A stretch of DNA of 64,000 nucleotides from Conoideocrella luteorostrata (lineage: Eukaryota > Ascomycota > Sordariomycetes > Hypocreales > Clavicipitaceae). Positions within the stretch are counted from its first letter, which is position 1, and each line of letters opens with the position of its first letter. Below are positions 1-13,011 of this stretch, in pieces. The notes under the pieces are model-generated. The model searched no databases and was not told where the DNA came from. It saw nothing but the letters and a program-made list of their open reading frames with translations. The translations under genes were made by a program, and so were the position numbers. The stretch lies in contig JASWJB010000019.1 of NCBI GenBank assembly GCA_032433595.1, positions 204,093 to 268,092 on the forward strand. Direction: 5' to 3'.

Positions 1-2492
1 GCAACATGTATATTTCGTTGAATGATGACAAATCGTTGCGAATGCTGAATGTCGCAAAGATATATGACGAAAATGCGGCATTTTTCGACGCCTTACCAAT
101 TCTCGAATCCTACCAGGATGCCTCAAAGGAAAACTGGGCCGTTGTCACCGTTCTTGCAAATATGTCTTCAAGTGCTGGTCTTGACCTTGTTCTCTCAGCC
201 TTAAGATTTAAAAGACAAAACCCGGCGGTTCGCATTGATCTTATTGATACCCGTGAAGACTTCTCCCTATCATCCCAGGTGATCGCAGCCTTGAAAGCTA
301 AACAGCGTACCCTGGAGGACATTGAATCCACTGATGATCTACAATCAGTCATCAACAGTGCCTCAAGTTATGCAGCTACAGAGAAATATGCCGATGGTGT
401 TAAAAAGATCCTCAGCGAGGCGAAATTAGCGCCAGGTTCACAAAGTGTAATAATAAACGGACGAATTGTAGGGCCAATAGTCTCCTCACTACCCTTCATC
501 ACAGACGACTTCCAGGACTTGTTAGCATTTGAACAGACGCGCCGTATTCTTCCAATTTATGGCGCAATCAAGGATCTAGGCTTGAGTGGCACTGTTACTA
601 GTCCTATCGCAGCGGCTAAACTTACTTCGATCATCGCTTTGTCAACTATTTCTGATATGCCTGAGGGTATTTTCGAGTCAACCCCGAGAACGCGATCTAC
701 CATTTACGATAACTGGAATACAAGTCACACAGCCATAGAGGCGGGAGACCCCAAAACAGCAAACATACACATTGTAGGGCTATTAGATCCTGCTTGCGAG
801 AAAGCACAGAGATGGGCTCCTATTCTCAAGACACTGTCGAAGCTAGACGGAGTATATGTGAAACTCATTTTGAATCCCAAAGAAAAAATCGAAGAACTTC
901 CTGTGAAGCGTTTCTTCCGCTACGTGTTCGAGCCGAAGCCTATATTCGAAGACGACGGTAGCCTTCAGATCCCACAAGCAATCTTCACGGGTCTTCCATC
1001 AGACGTGTTGATGACTGTAGGCATGGACGTGCCGCCGGCCTGGTTGGTGGCGCCAAAGTCGTCCGTCCATGACCTAGACAATATCCGATTGGGCGCCTTA
1101 AAATCCGACGTTGAGGCGACGTATCAACTTCAGCATATTCTCATAGAAGGTCATTCTCGAGAGGGAACTGGTTCAGCTCCGCGTGGTGCACAGCTTGTTC
1201 TCGCCACAGAAACCCAACCCCTTCTCACTGACACCATAATCATGGCAAATCTCGGCTTCTTCCAGTTCAAAGCCAACCCCGGTGTTTACAACATTCAACT
1301 CAAGGAAGGGAGGAGCAATGATATCTACAAAATTGAGAGCATTGGTGCTCAGGGCTGGGAGCCGGTGCCTGGCGACGAAGGAACGGAAGTAGCATTGATG
1401 GACTTCCAAGGTGCCACAGTATATCCACGACTCAAGCGTCGTCCTGGGAGGGATAAGGATGATGTCTTGGCGGATCCTGAACTCGGTTCTGATGCTAATA
1501 TTTTTAAAAGGGGACTGAAACTTGCCGAAGGGATCTTTGGAAATGCAAAAGGCAAATCGTCATTGGAGCGACAACATGCTGAAATCAATATTTTTTCTGT
1601 TGCCAGTGGTCACCTGTATGAGCGCATGCTGAACATCATGATGGTATCAGTCATGAAGAATACTAAACACACTGTGAAGTTCTGGTTCATAGAACAGTTC
1701 CTTTCCCCATCATTTAAGGAATTTATACCTCACCTGGCCGAGGAGTATGGCTTTAAATACGAAATGGTAACCTATAAGTGGCCACATTGGCTCCGACAGC
1801 AGAAAGAAAAGCAAAGGGAGATTTGGGGCTACAAAATTCTGTTCTTGGACGTTTTGTTCCCTCTTTCACTCGACAAAGTAATCTTTGTCGATGCTGATCA
1901 AATTGTCCGTACTGATATGATCGACTTGGTGAGTTTGGATCTGAACGGGGCACCGTATGGCTTCACACCTATGTGTGATTCCCGGACAGAGATGGAAGGA
2001 TTCCGTTTTTGGAAGCAAGGCTATTGGGCGAATTATCTCCGTGGGAAGCCGTATCACATATCCGCGTTATATGTTGTGGATTTGAGACGCTTTCGGGAAC
2101 TGGCAGCGGGCGATCGACTGAGGCAACAGTACCACGCTCTTTCAGCCGATCCAGCCAGTCTATCAAATTTGGACCAAGACTTGCCGAATCACATGCAGTT
2201 TCAAATCCCAATCCATAGCTTGCCACAGGAATGGCTTTGGTGTGAAACATGGTGCAGTGATGACAGCCTGGCAAAGGCTCGTACTATTGACTTATGCAAC
2301 AACCCTCAGACTAAGGAACCAAAATTGGACAGAGCGAGAAGGCAAGTGCCAGAATGGACAACATATGATGTACAAATCGCAGCTCTAGAGTCAAGGCAGG
2401 AACTCAGCGGCGTATCTGTGAGGGAGATCGCAGATCCGGCAGTACAGGTGAACAACGAACTGGAGAGCCGGTATGAAAAAGATGAGCTGTAA
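1..2492 (+). CDS. UGGT: UDP-glucose:glycoprotein glucosyltransferase, C-terminal part (5' end outside window)
   Basis: This is the ER-lumenal folding sensor that puts glucose back on N-glycans of misfolded glycoproteins so that calnexin can rebind them. The frame is open from base 3 and the first visible Met is at 6, so this is at least 828 residues of a protein that is usually about 1500. The first ~500 residues match the later thioredoxin-like and beta-sandwich part of the family. From about residue 525 (INIFSVASGHLYER) comes the GT24 catalytic domain, with the metal-binding DAD motif in FVDADQIV and the downstream LDQDLPN segment. The protein ends in KDEL, a classic ER-retrieval signal, which supports the stop at 2490-2492. 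No intron is needed in the visible part. The family assignment is firm; only the missing N-terminus is uncertain. Confidence 0.95.
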   Translation, partial: NMYISLNDDKSLRMLNVAKIYDENAAFFDALPILESYQDASKENWAVVTVLANMSSSAGLDLVLSALRFKRQNPAVRIDLIDTREDFSLSSQVIAALKAKQRTLEDIESTDDLQSVINSASSYAATEKYADGVKKILSEAKLAPGSQSVIINGRIVGPIVSSLPFITDDFQDLLAFEQTRRILPIYGAIKDLGLSGTVTSPIAAAKLTSIIALSTISDMPEGIFESTPRTRSTIYDNWNTSHTAIEAGDPKTANIHIVGLLDPACEKAQRWAPILKTLSKLDGVYVKLILNPKEKIEELPVKRFFRYVFEPKPIFEDDGSLQIPQAIFTGLPSDVLMTVGMDVPPAWLVAPKSSVHDLDNIRLGALKSDVEATYQLQHILIEGHSREGTGSAPRGAQLVLATETQPLLTDTIIMANLGFFQFKANPGVYNIQLKEGRSNDIYKIESIGAQGWEPVPGDEGTEVALMDFQGATVYPRLKRRPGRDKDDVLADPELGSDANIFKRGLKLAEGIFGNAKGKSSLERQHAEINIFSVASGHLYERMLNIMMVSVMKNTKHTVKFWFIEQFLSPSFKEFIPHLAEEYGFKYEMVTYKWPHWLRQQKEKQREIWGYKILFLDVLFPLSLDKVIFVDADQIVRTDMIDLVSLDLNGAPYGFTPMCDSRTEMEGFRFWKQGYWANYLRGKPYHISALYVVDLRRFRELAAGDRLRQQYHALSADPASLSNLDQDLPNHMQFQIPIHSLPQEWLWCETWCSDDSLAKARTIDLCNNPQTKEPKLDRARRQVPEWTTYDVQIAALESRQELSGVSVREIADPAVQVNNELESRYEKDEL

Positions 2493-3395
2493 ACCGGACT
2501 CCAAGCACATAGCCAGCCGACCGCTTTGGTCTTGCTTTTAGACGCTGTAAAGAGAGGATTTCCTTAAAAGGAAGGGTATTACACCGGTCATAAAATCACA
2601 TAGAGCCGTGTAGAATCCCAAATACACATGATTATAATCTCGATCCCTCGGTGATTCAACTAGTGACGGCAGGCGCACATATTTCGGTGTTCGATTTTGA
2701 ACACAACCATAAAAGAAAGAATGAATGAATGAAAATGGGAATAACAAATTCCTGGGTTCCTGGCTTTCATAGCACTGTTCGTTGAAGCGAATGCAACACC
2801 GCGCTCACGACAAAAAAAGGGGGCTCATAGCAGTCCGGCGGCAGTGGCCTCACCTTGTTGTTACTGAAATTTCAAGGAGTACACCAGGAGACGGAACAAT
2901 TTGCTTCCAGCGTCTAATCCTGCTTCAAACGCCATGACAGATGACATACATAAGTCCGAGTAAATACCATACGTCTTTCGACTACCTCACGTACATGATA
3001 AACAGCTAACGCCTCGTATTTCTTATACAACGCCAACAGTAAAGCGAAACCAAAAAACCAGACACCGCCATCTCCAACCCGTGTAAAAACAGGTCTCAAA
3101 GCATACTCCTCTATCCAGATCAATCAATATACAAAGTGGACCATTCAGATTCCAAAGATGGCCACAGAAGCACTCCAAAGGCTGCCTACAGGCACCACTT
3201 AGTTTACAGTACACACGCAACCATCAGATGGTTTAAGAATGTGGGGGGGGGTATCAAACAGGTATCAGATAATGTTTTCCATGAGATTTAAACATAGCCG
3301 CGTTTCTTACGTTCTCCAGGAACCTTATCTCAGCTAGGAGATAGTTTCCAGTTGAAAAGGAGGAGGTGGTGAGATCATGAGAGCCACTTTCATGG
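2493..3395. other. Intergenic, convergent 3' regions of UGGT and wc-1
   Basis: About 0.9 kb between two converging stop codons. The open frames here are short, lack family resemblance and overlap each other on both strands. A G-run lies near 3243-3251. I see no RNA gene or repeat. Confidence 0.6.
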
Positions 3396-6300
3396 TTACG
3401 GTTGACTTGACTCGTGCTCTTCCCGAATGGAGGTCATGCTTGAGCCTGTTACGCCACCAGAGAGGGAGGGCTGACTTGGGGGTGGCATCGCTATGTTGGA
3501 TTTTTGTGCCAATGTAGACTGCTGCCCATTGTTGCCAACGTGATTTCCAAGCTGAGAGGGGATGGCTTCTTTGTCCCCGTTTGTGTCGGATGAGAGTGCT
3601 CTTGGGTTTGTAGCTTCAGAGAGTTCTTTGTGTAATGGAGAGGAGTGAATTGGAGAGGCAGATTTTCTGCTCTGAGCGTCACCATTCCCGTTATTGCCTC
3701 CTCGGGAAGAGTTACGCGGGGAGACACGGCCAGTCTGGAGCGTCAAATATTAGCAATCACTTCAAGCCGTTTCCATATGCTCACTTACTTGCTTTGCCCA
3801 ACGGAGCCCACAACTATTGCACAGGTCTCTCTGACCACTTGGACCACGCCTCCACTCTGGAGTGTTGCGAGTGTGGCAGTTGGCACAATCTCTAACCAAG
3901 TTCCCGACGCCTTTTCTTCGCTTTCTTTTCTTTTTGTTCGACAAGAGCCCACCAAGTTCCTCAGCAAGAATTCTGTTGACCTTCTCCATCTGCCTAAGCT
4001 CGAACTGCCAGCTAGAGCATTTCGTCGTTCGCAATTCATCGAAAATGTTATCCTCGGCTGCTAGCGCCGCATCTTGCGTCCCTGGTGCCAAGGCGCCACC
4101 AGCCGGTTGAGAGATATGACCTGTTCCCATGTTTGCAGATGTAGCTGCATTTGAACGAGGAGTTAAGGAGCCAGCTTTACCGGTAGTGGGCGTAGATGCC
4201 GGGGCGATGCTGCGTGATGAAGCTTTCAAGAGCTTTGTCTGTGCCAGAAGGAATGACGGCTTCTGCCCCTCCGAGGCGTCCCCTGGATACAATGTGGTCT
4301 GTGCCTGAAGACCCTGGCCTCGACGATTCTGGACTTCATGCTTGCAAGTGACAGTTTTTCCTCTTCTAGCTTGCTCGATTGAGCGTCCGAACTCGGGACG
4401 AGATTCTTTGCGCATCAGATCCTGAATGCTTGTACCAACTAGTGACTCTGGCTGTAGGTCAAGCAACGACCTGACATTGGATGAAACAAACAAGAACATC
4501 CCGGAAGTTGATAGCTTCGTCCATAGCTCACTATCGCCAATGCCTCCATTTGTCTCTAAGCTTTTACGACTAAGAGCAAACACTGGTCGTTTGCGACCGA
4601 CTAGAATAATGCACTTTCTGCCTTTCCCCTGCTCAACGAACAGAGATCCATGACTCTCAAACCAGGTATAGCCGCTTTGTTTGCGCCTTATCCTGAACAC
4701 AATATTGACCTCATTGCCTGCCGTCGCGTCTTTCAACTCCCGCGTGACAGGTACAATATCGGATGGATGACAAACAGACGACAGAGAGTTGCCAACGAGA
4801 TCCGCCGTATCGTACTCGAGAACCCGCTTTGAAGAGGGAGACAAGTAAAGAAAAAGTCCTTTCAAAGACAGAACATGGACAACATCATCCGTATTCTCCA
4901 AGAGCATCTTATCCCAGAATTGCTTGTGCCAATCAGATACCAAGCTTTTAGGGTTAAATTGCTGCAGAAGTGTAGAAACATCGTCAACAGCAAGAGTCTG
5001 GCCATTCTCCGGTTCCCACTGGCTTGAGGCTGGCGGGTTCCAAATGTACTGTCCAATGTCACTGTGTTTATAATTAACCTTGACACCACCCAATTCCTGG
5101 CCGGAGATGGCGTCTGGGCATTCAACCAGGTCTATTTGGAATCCGATAAAATATCTTATTTCATCCGTGTCCCAAGGAATTGGTATCATGGTCAACAGAT
5201 TCAGAAAAGGCTTTCCTCCCTTTCGATAATTTATCAAACTTTGTTGAACCTCCCGGCGTTCTTGGATCATTTTTTTCAAGTTGTACACAGCGCCGTTGTC
5301 GACAAACTCCCGCTTTGAACCAGCTTCAACTTTACCGTCTGGTGCTTGAAGAAATCGACAATTCTGTCCTACTATGTCATGCCGACTGTAACCAGTGAGA
5401 TTTTGAAAATTGTCGGATACGTAGACAATAGGACAGTCGTTCATTGATACATCGCATACGACGAAAGCGCAAGACATGTCAACCGCTCCTAAATGGATTT
5501 TTGCGTCTTTCCTAGTCGCAACCAGCCACAAGGCTTTTAACATATCGAACCCGCTCTTAGAATAAATTGACTTCTCTTTGCTTTCTCGCAGTGGTGTAAC
5601 AGTAGTTGGTGTCGCGGGTCCGGATGTAGAACTCGGTTGAGCGATGTTGGTGGAGGATGTGCCATGTTGTGGGGGAATGGTTGCTTCCGAAGATGAGACA
5701 TGCCTCGACAGAGATGGTGGCAAGACTTGCCCATAGGCATTTGTCGGGGTGCTCGCAGCAGTGCCATCTGAAGTGCGATTAACGACTGGATTAACGGCAT
5801 TTATCCGTGTAGTTGATAGATGCATCATGCTGTCTGGATGATCATCCACAGGCCCTGGTACTGTACTGGTGGCGGTGTTCCCGGTTTTGTCAATAGCAGG
5901 CATTTGACTTGCGGTAAAAGCACCGCCATTCATGGGACTTTCCCCAACTCCTCCTGGTCCGGGAATGGAAGATGCTGGGAACATCCCCAGAGAGGGCTCA
6001 TTTGGCATCTGATTCATGTCGACGTTACCAAACCCAGGCTGATGCATAGATCCGATCAGATCTGGAGAGATGCCAGAAAATTCAGCGGTTTCGGCTACAA
6101 AATTACTCATTTGATCTGCCATATCGAAGCTCTCATTGAGACCAGGAAATGACGGACCGACTTGTTGCGCAAACTGAAAGTTGCCTAAATTCGAATTGCT
6201 AGCCCCAAAAGTCATTACGTCGCGGGATGCGCCAATCGACGACAATCGTCTCGAGCTCTGAGTATCCATCGATGGACTCCCGTAGACTTGCGGCATGCTC

Positions 6301-6473
6301 TTTCTGCGGTGCATTTCGCTTTGATTGTTATGTATTATGTCATCCAGCGAATCCACTGCCATCATCGGCTCGCCCGAAACCATCTGCGACATTCCTGACG
6401 GCGGCGGCTGAAAGGATATCTGTGACCTTGAGACAGGAGCAGAATCGATCATGCCCATAACGTTGCCTGATGA

Positions 6474-6505
<32 letters not shown>

Positions 6506-6578
6506 CGTCGCGCTGCTGCGAAAGTTGACGCTGAACCCCATGGGGAGGCATCGCATTAGAAACGTAATAACGCTCCAT
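3396..6578 (-). CDS. wc-1: White collar 1 blue-light receptor / GATA transcription factor (LreA type)
   Basis: Photoreceptor and transcription factor that pairs with WC-2 to switch on light-responsive genes. Two exons: 6578-3789 and 3734-3396, joined over a 54-bp intron (donor GTAAGT, acceptor CCAG) that turns WAKQ into WAKQTGRVSPRN, giving 1042 residues. A polyglutamine run lies at residues 25-35. The LOV domain (about 365-487) has GQNCRFLQ, whose Cys407 is the expected flavin-adduct cysteine, followed by the longer loop typical of WC-1. Two more PAS-type regions follow (about 545-665 and 675-790). A basic KKKRKRRKG stretch and a single GATA zinc finger (about 898-923, CANC...CNSC) are near the C-terminus. 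The ATG at 6578 is the first in frame. The family match is very strong. It lies tail-to-tail with UGGT and has a long empty upstream region. Confidence 0.96.
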
Positions 6579-8287
6579 GTCACCAGCATCTGGCTAGACG
6601 GAATTAGCTCCGTCGCCGTATCGCCTTCCGAGAGTAATAACACAGAAAAAGTAACTGGTGGCGAAACTAATGCGTGAAGGGCGTAAACATTTAGTTTACC
6701 AGAAGCAAGTAACATGAAATCCTTGCTTGAGTCCAACAGCTAGTGATGAGAATGATCGATACAAATAGTTGCGGCAGACCGATTTCGAATAGTCTAATAT
6801 TGAACGCGGTAATGATGGCCAGCAGGTAGTGATGATTTCAATGGCCAGGCGCCAACGATATCTTGGACAGCATTAGCTACACCGTGGGTATCCTATCGTC
6901 GCTGCTGTTGCCGCTACTTCCACTGCCGGTATCGGTCGTCGTTGTCGTCGTCGCGTCGCGTAGTTAAAACGTAGTCGCTGATGTTGGGTTGTGCTGGACA
7001 ATTCAAAGCTCGAATGATAGACCGGAGGCTTTCAAGGTGGGTGAGTCGGTGAGGGGGCAGACTTCTGGCCAAAGGATACGAGTAATAGCTTGGTGGATCT
7101 CAGGTCTCGGTACCTGTACGATAGGAATTGAATGGTTGTGCAACTAACAAATTGCCGTGATAAATTTCTTCATCATCTTCACGTATTTATGGAATAAGAA
7201 AAAACAATGCCTATATGCCTACGGAGTAGATAGTCTTATTTTGGGCACAAGTCCGACTTTCTGCTGTGCTGTTCTTGTCGTCGCCTAAAGCGTTGTTAAC
7301 CCACTAACTATTGCCATAGTTGCTCAGTAACTAAACTAGGTATAGCACAAAGGGAGTATGACTCAGCACGAATTTTTGCTTGCGCTAGCCTACTAATAAC
7401 CTAAAGGTTAAAAAAAAATTGCTCTCATCGCGTGTGTCCAAGTCAGTGCACCGAGGCGCACTCAGCTACTGCTCCTGGCTCGAAGCTCACATGAGCTCGT
7501 AAAGGGTGCAAGATGCACCCCGTGTGTTTATCCCAATAGGCCATAGAATACGGAGTACCGCGCATAGGAAAATGTATTATTTATAATTCTATAACCACTT
7601 AAATCTGTTTTAACAAAAATCAACACCACCAAGTTGTTTGAATTGCAATCAGCAAATGAGGAGTTTCAGGCTTGTGTTTCACAGCATTATTTATTTCACT
7701 TTTTCACATATACATGCACGAATGTATATATATGATGATTCTGGTTTAATGAGAGAAAGGAAGTGGCCCACAAAGAATTGATAATGAGGCTAATTGCTCC
7801 GTGTCCAAAGTCGACCAACAACGAACTTGTGACCTGTGTGGGAAATTGATAAGATCTATTCACCAAGTAGCGCTGTATATAGTATATATGACATTGGTGG
7901 GATTCATTTAATAGGACATCAGCGTGAATTCGTATCATTTTCTACTAATAAATGATGTGGCTGCATTGCCAAGCGTGTTAGTTTGTATACCGTAGGTAAG
8001 ACGCGGCTCATCCATACGCCCAAGCCAAGCGCAGAGCACGGCAAAATGCGGTCGTCGATTCATATAATTTGCTTGTTATCCCGTGCTCCAGTCATTCTCC
8101 CATCACTCGCAATTGCATCCAAACCAGATCTGACCAAAAGGAAACGATCTTGTATGCCCAGAATTAGCTCAACCACTACAGCCCACCAGGTTCATATGTT
8201 CCTACATAAATTGAACGATGTTTGACCCGAGCAAGTGGTAGTTGTGTCAATCGGAGCAAATATTGGAGTTGATGGACAGGTCTCATC
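6579..8287. other. Intergenic: wc-1 upstream region and kap121 3' side
   Basis: About 1.7 kb with no convincing gene. The part next to wc-1 (6890-6965) is rich in GTC/GCT-type triplets, and copies of the TACGGAGTA motif lie near 7219 and 7549. The short open frames at 7696-7938 and 7983-8225 have no recognisable features. It probably holds the wc-1 promoter and a long leader. Confidence 0.5.
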
Positions 8288-11200
8288 TCAATTGAAGTAA
8301 CGCATGATCATTTGCTGCGAGTCCTGAGAAAATTGGCTGAGGAGAGGCATTGGGTCCACGTTTGTCGCTGTGAGGAGCGTCTTAGCTGCAGAAGCCACTC
8401 GACTAGCTGTCTGTCCTTGCAACGCCTCTGCCTCTAGGGCTTGTGCGACAAATAGAAAAACCTTGCTTGCTTGGTTCAAAATAACAGGGTTTCGTCTAAA
8501 CGCATCCAGGAAAGTTAGCTGTATCCTAAACTGCAATCTCTGCCTTGGTGCTTACTCACTGGTCAATAAGTTCAGCAAGGTATGCATATGCATACGGAGC
8601 AGCTTCCTCGTCATTGATAACCGGCAATGTATCGACCCATTGCGTGATAACGGCCTGAGCATCCCCTACATTGCCAGCATTATAATGCAATATTTTGGCA
8701 ATTGCAGCACATGCATTCTCTGTAGCATACACATTTTCGTCATTTCGAGCTTCCGGTACTTGAGTTACTTGGAACAGATAAGGTACCGACCCGCCCAAAA
8801 ACTGTGTCCATGCGGGTCCTCCGTGATGGGCCGCCACCCCGATACCATAGGCCGCGGCCTGGCGAATAGCTGCAGAAGCGTCTCGACAACCATCTATAAG
8901 AGGCTGGGTGATATAGTTAGCATAACGATTGCTCTCCGGCCCACAGTATTCAAGAACGTCATCCAAGATGCACAGCCCCCACTGTCTCTGTGTTGGATCT
9001 GTCGATGTAAGAAAGCTCTCGTAGGTCGACATCAATCTTTCCCATGCCGGCAGGAAAGCTGCTCCATGATTTTTGAAGATTGAGTGAAACGCCTTGTTCA
9101 TATCTGACAATAAGGTCTGGTCGTCTTCAATCTCCCTTTCAAGTTCGTCAGCCTCGTCCTCAACATCATCTGCAGTGGCCCCTTCCTTGTCCTCCGCTCG
9201 TTGAGCTACCCTAGTTTGGTAATCTTCGATCGTAGAATGTACAGAATCGATGAAACCATTCATGTGAGCTGGAGTCAGGCAATTTTTGCCTACAACTTCC
9301 ACAGATTCGTAAAAACATTGATACATCTCAGCGAGCGTTTCAATAGAGGGTTCAGCGCTCAGTACCTCAAGAAGTTTGCCTGCCGTAGCCGTCCAGAGAC
9401 CTGCCAGTTCATTTGAAGGGCAGCCATATGCTTTTTTGTACGAGCTTAACAATTGCGGCACCAGCTTAGCTGAGATGTATCGAACAGGGTCGTGAAAGAA
9501 GAAGGCAAGGCCAGGAAGTGCAATTTTTTCCATAATGTTGGCCACAAATGGTGCAAAGGCCGCTTCGAGAACTTGGGCATAGACAACAAGCAGTTCAATT
9601 GCCATGTGCTTGTCATCCATGGTGCTTGTTCGAATACCAATCATCTTACCCTTTAGAGGAACGAATTCCCAGCCATCCTCTCCGTTCATTTGCTCAGCCT
9701 GTTCGTCATCGTCAAGCAACTGTATATCTGCTTTCGCCATAGCTAGTTCCAGAAGAGGAGGCATGACGCTCTCTAGGAAGGGAACAAAGTCGGAGCCCAA
9801 TACACGACACATGCGACCCCAACAGTGCATTAAGTATTGGGCTTGCGGATCGTCCGCGTCCGTAATGTTGGCCTGGATGTTGGTCAACAGGTTGACAAGA
9901 GTCATAGCGTCCTGTCCGAGTCGTTCTCGCCCAACAGCGAGCGCGATAAGAGTAGCACATTCCATGGCTTTACCGCGAAGGAGTCTGTATTCTTTCTCGC
10001 TCTGGTTTTGGAGCACGTTGACAAGTAGAGGCATAAGTGTATCATAGTACTTGGAGAATGCCGCTTGCGCAGCATCAGCGATAGTAGCAATGGTAGACAG
10101 AGCCTGTTCCTGTACAAAGCGCTTGTCACTTTGAAGCAGCTGAAATAGGTGAGACAACAGGTCATCAAGATATGGTTCCAGAATAGACTTCTCCGCCTCT
10201 TCGCAAAAATTTACAAGAGCAGCTGCAGCGTGAGATTTGACTCGTGCTTCCGGTGAGTTTAATACCGGCACAACGGCCTTCAAAACTCGATCATAAAAGT
10301 CGGTTTGCATCTTGGGGGCAAAATCCGTGCTCATTTGACCCAATGCGTTGCAGCCAGCCCAACGAACCCGAGGGTGAGTATCTTGCAATGCTGGAATGAC
10401 CAAGTCGAGCACTTGGCTTAGTTCGCCAATCATCAAATCGCGACAACCCTCTGAGATAGCGGAAATGGCCATCAAAGCGGCATGCCGATCCCTCCAAGCC
10501 ATGGAGTTCATCATTCTAGGCAGCCAATTGAATGTAGGGGCTAAGATAGTCTGTCCGCCGAGCTTATTCGCAAGACGGTCCATCGTCTGCTCACCAGCCA
10601 CGTGGTTTTGATCGCTTTCATCTTGATCAAGCTAGCAATATTGTCAAACAATCAACTTATGACAGATTTGATGGAAACGGAAGGTGAAGGAAAAGAAAAG
10701 ATATAGAAAAGTTTGCTTACATCGTCCGAGGCTAGCCATTCAGTTGCATCGTCATCATCTTCTCCTAAATCAGTCATGAGGCTAAGACATTGGGTGATCA
10801 TATCATTGGTGTAAGATGGATCATTCCGGCACATAGAGGGTGCGTAGTCGGCAAAAGTAGCCATCAGCTCGAGCGAATTTTGACGGCAAATGCCATCAAG
10901 TTCCTTGTCTTGGATAACTGAAACATTAAATTGCACTAGGTTTTGAAAAAGCTGCTTGAACATCTTCGGAGCTGTCTCTGCCAGATCAATTAGAGCCAAT
11001 AATGCCTTGCTCAAGTCTTCCGAGTCTTGAGAATTCTTGATTGGGGGAAGAATATTGAGAACATCGGGAATCAATGTGTAATATTTTGTCTGTGATTTCT
11101 TGCTGATTGTGCCGAAGAAAGATGCAAACGCCTCCATTGCGGCAAGGCGAACCTGGATTAAAAGTCAGAGTCCATCTTGAATCTGGGTGTGAACACGAAT

Positions 11201-11957
11201 ATTGGAACCGACCATCACGGCGTCATCTTGAAACCCTTTCTGGAAAGCCTGCAACACGGTTTCTTCGTGTTGTCTCTCAATTATTCCTGGAGTTGTCTTG
11301 AACACCCGAAACGCATTTTCCCGCTTTTCTGCCTCTGAAGCTTGGCTCAGTTGGAAGAGTGCGCCAAGAAGTTCAGACCAGGAGTCGTCTTTTTACATTG
11401 TTTGAAGCGTTAGTCTCCGGGGTCGGGATATTTGATACGTAGTAGACGAATCGAAATACGCACTATTATCTGTGTATTGTCTTGCAACCTCCGCAACGGC
11501 GTCGCTAATCTTGTTACGAACCGTCCGATCTGGTTCAGTGGCCAGTGTCTCGAGAAGCTTTTGGCGAATAACAGTGGCTTGATCTTTAGCTAACGAGTAG
11601 AATATATCGACGTTATTTCCTGATTCAACCTTGCGAGTTTTTGAGGCTATTCGGCGGAAGATAACGGCAGCGAAAGATCGAGCCTGGATGTTCAATATTA
11701 GGATCAAAAACAGAACAAATGGGCATATGAAACACCAGCCGACAAACGCATGAACAAGAGTTAACTTTACGTACGGTATTGTCTCCAGCACCTTGTATTT
11801 GTTCAGCAAGTCCCACTAGAAGTACTTCCGGGCGGTTGCTCGTCCAGTTGTTCTGAAGATGCTCCTCAGCCTGAGATCGAGTGGCATTGTCGGCAGACTG
11901 AAGCGCTTGTAGAAGCTGGGTTAGCTCAGCGTGCACTTCGGGTGAGAGTAGAGACAT
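8288..11957 (-). CDS. PSE1: Importin beta-3 family karyopherin (Kap121/Pse1)
   Basis: Nuclear import receptor of the HEAT-repeat importin-beta superfamily. It carries proteins through the nuclear pore and releases them on binding RanGTP. Six exons: 11957-11775, 11683-11464, 11388-11213, 11152-10721, 10631-8560 and 8495-8288. The introns are 91, 75, 60, 89 and 64 bp and all phases agree, giving 1096 residues against about 1090 in yeast Kap121. The start MSLLSPEVHAEL is preferred over an upstream in-frame TTG because family members begin this way. N-terminal LAEQIQG...ARSFAAVIFRRIA is the importin-beta N-terminal region, and HEAT repeats fill the rest, with an acidic loop near the middle (EDKEGATADDVEDEADELE). 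The third intron has an unusual GTCGGT donor, but the frame and a CTGAC branch-like site support it. It is divergent from sds23. Confidence 0.93.
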
Positions 11958-13011
11958 GGTGGTGGCGCCGGCTGGGCGGTACAAGCGCCGATCAGCCTAG
12001 ATATATCTCTTTGTGTTATGGCCTCTGTCAGTGACACGCGAAGGCGGTGCGTTGAGCTGTAGAATGAGGCGTTGATGTCTAGCGAGGGCCGAGAAGAAAA
12101 TTAGAACCTACTCCCTTTGAGAGTCAACTTGTGGTGGGGAGGAGAAAGTGGGGGGAGGGGAAGATGCAGGTGGATGTTTGGAGCGCTGAGTGGCAGGCTT
12201 TTGGACGTACTGATTTAGCTAGCCAGACACACACCAACCACCAGTCGCATGTCGCGTTTTGTCGCGAAAAGTATCTAGTGCCCAAAACAGAAAGCCGGAA
12301 GCCCATTGCACACGATATTGTAAAGTCAAGATGCAACAGAAAATACCCGTTGCCCTGTCCTGCCCAGAAGGGTTTTTTTTACATCATACCGTATTGGTGG
12401 CTAGATCAGTGAAACAAGTTTTTGCCTACCCAACGCTCAGGCTCGTCAGGCGGTTGGCCATGAGCTCTTGGGAGTGATCTTCGAATTGGTCAGTCAGGTG
12501 TGATTGATGATGCTAGACAGGTTCAGAAGGACTGATCAGTAAAACCAAGTTGATAGGCTTCCTGCTGATCAGGCAGTTCCTGCCACTGGACTGCTACGAT
12601 ACTGATAAGCTAGAAACAGGCGTTTTCGAAATATGACACCCACCCAATGTCGGCTGTGCGTTTGAGCACTGTAATTGGCGACGTCATCAGGAACCCTGTC
12701 CTACCCTACCCTCTGTATCAACCCCACTCCCCACCGGGACTGACTTTTGACTGGCTTCGTCTTGAAACAACACTCTGGAGAAACGTGTATTGCGCTGTCG
12801 TTTTGACAGAGAAAGCGTACCGCAATAAATCACGATTCATATACCATCAAAGAGAGGCACTCGCCGCGTGGAGGGTTTTGGTCTCGCAAATTAGTTCACC
12901 TACGAATCGAGACTCTGAGCCGTTGAGGCATTTGACCTGACCAAACGGCCAAACCTCGCTCGATGTTAAAGCTGCACCAAGTAATAATCAGGTGAAACCA
13001 CCCTATCTTTG
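11958..13011. promoter_or_regulatory. Divergent promoter region, kap121 / sds23
   Basis: About 1.05 kb separating two divergent start codons, so both promoters should lie here. It contains no supported ORF; the open frames at 12131-12477 and 12647-12940 are short and without family features. No specific binding site is called. Confidence 0.5.

Noticed and set aside
13009..13011. TTG as start of sds23
   Set aside because: Nuclear genes rarely start with TTG and an ATG follows at once at 13012.
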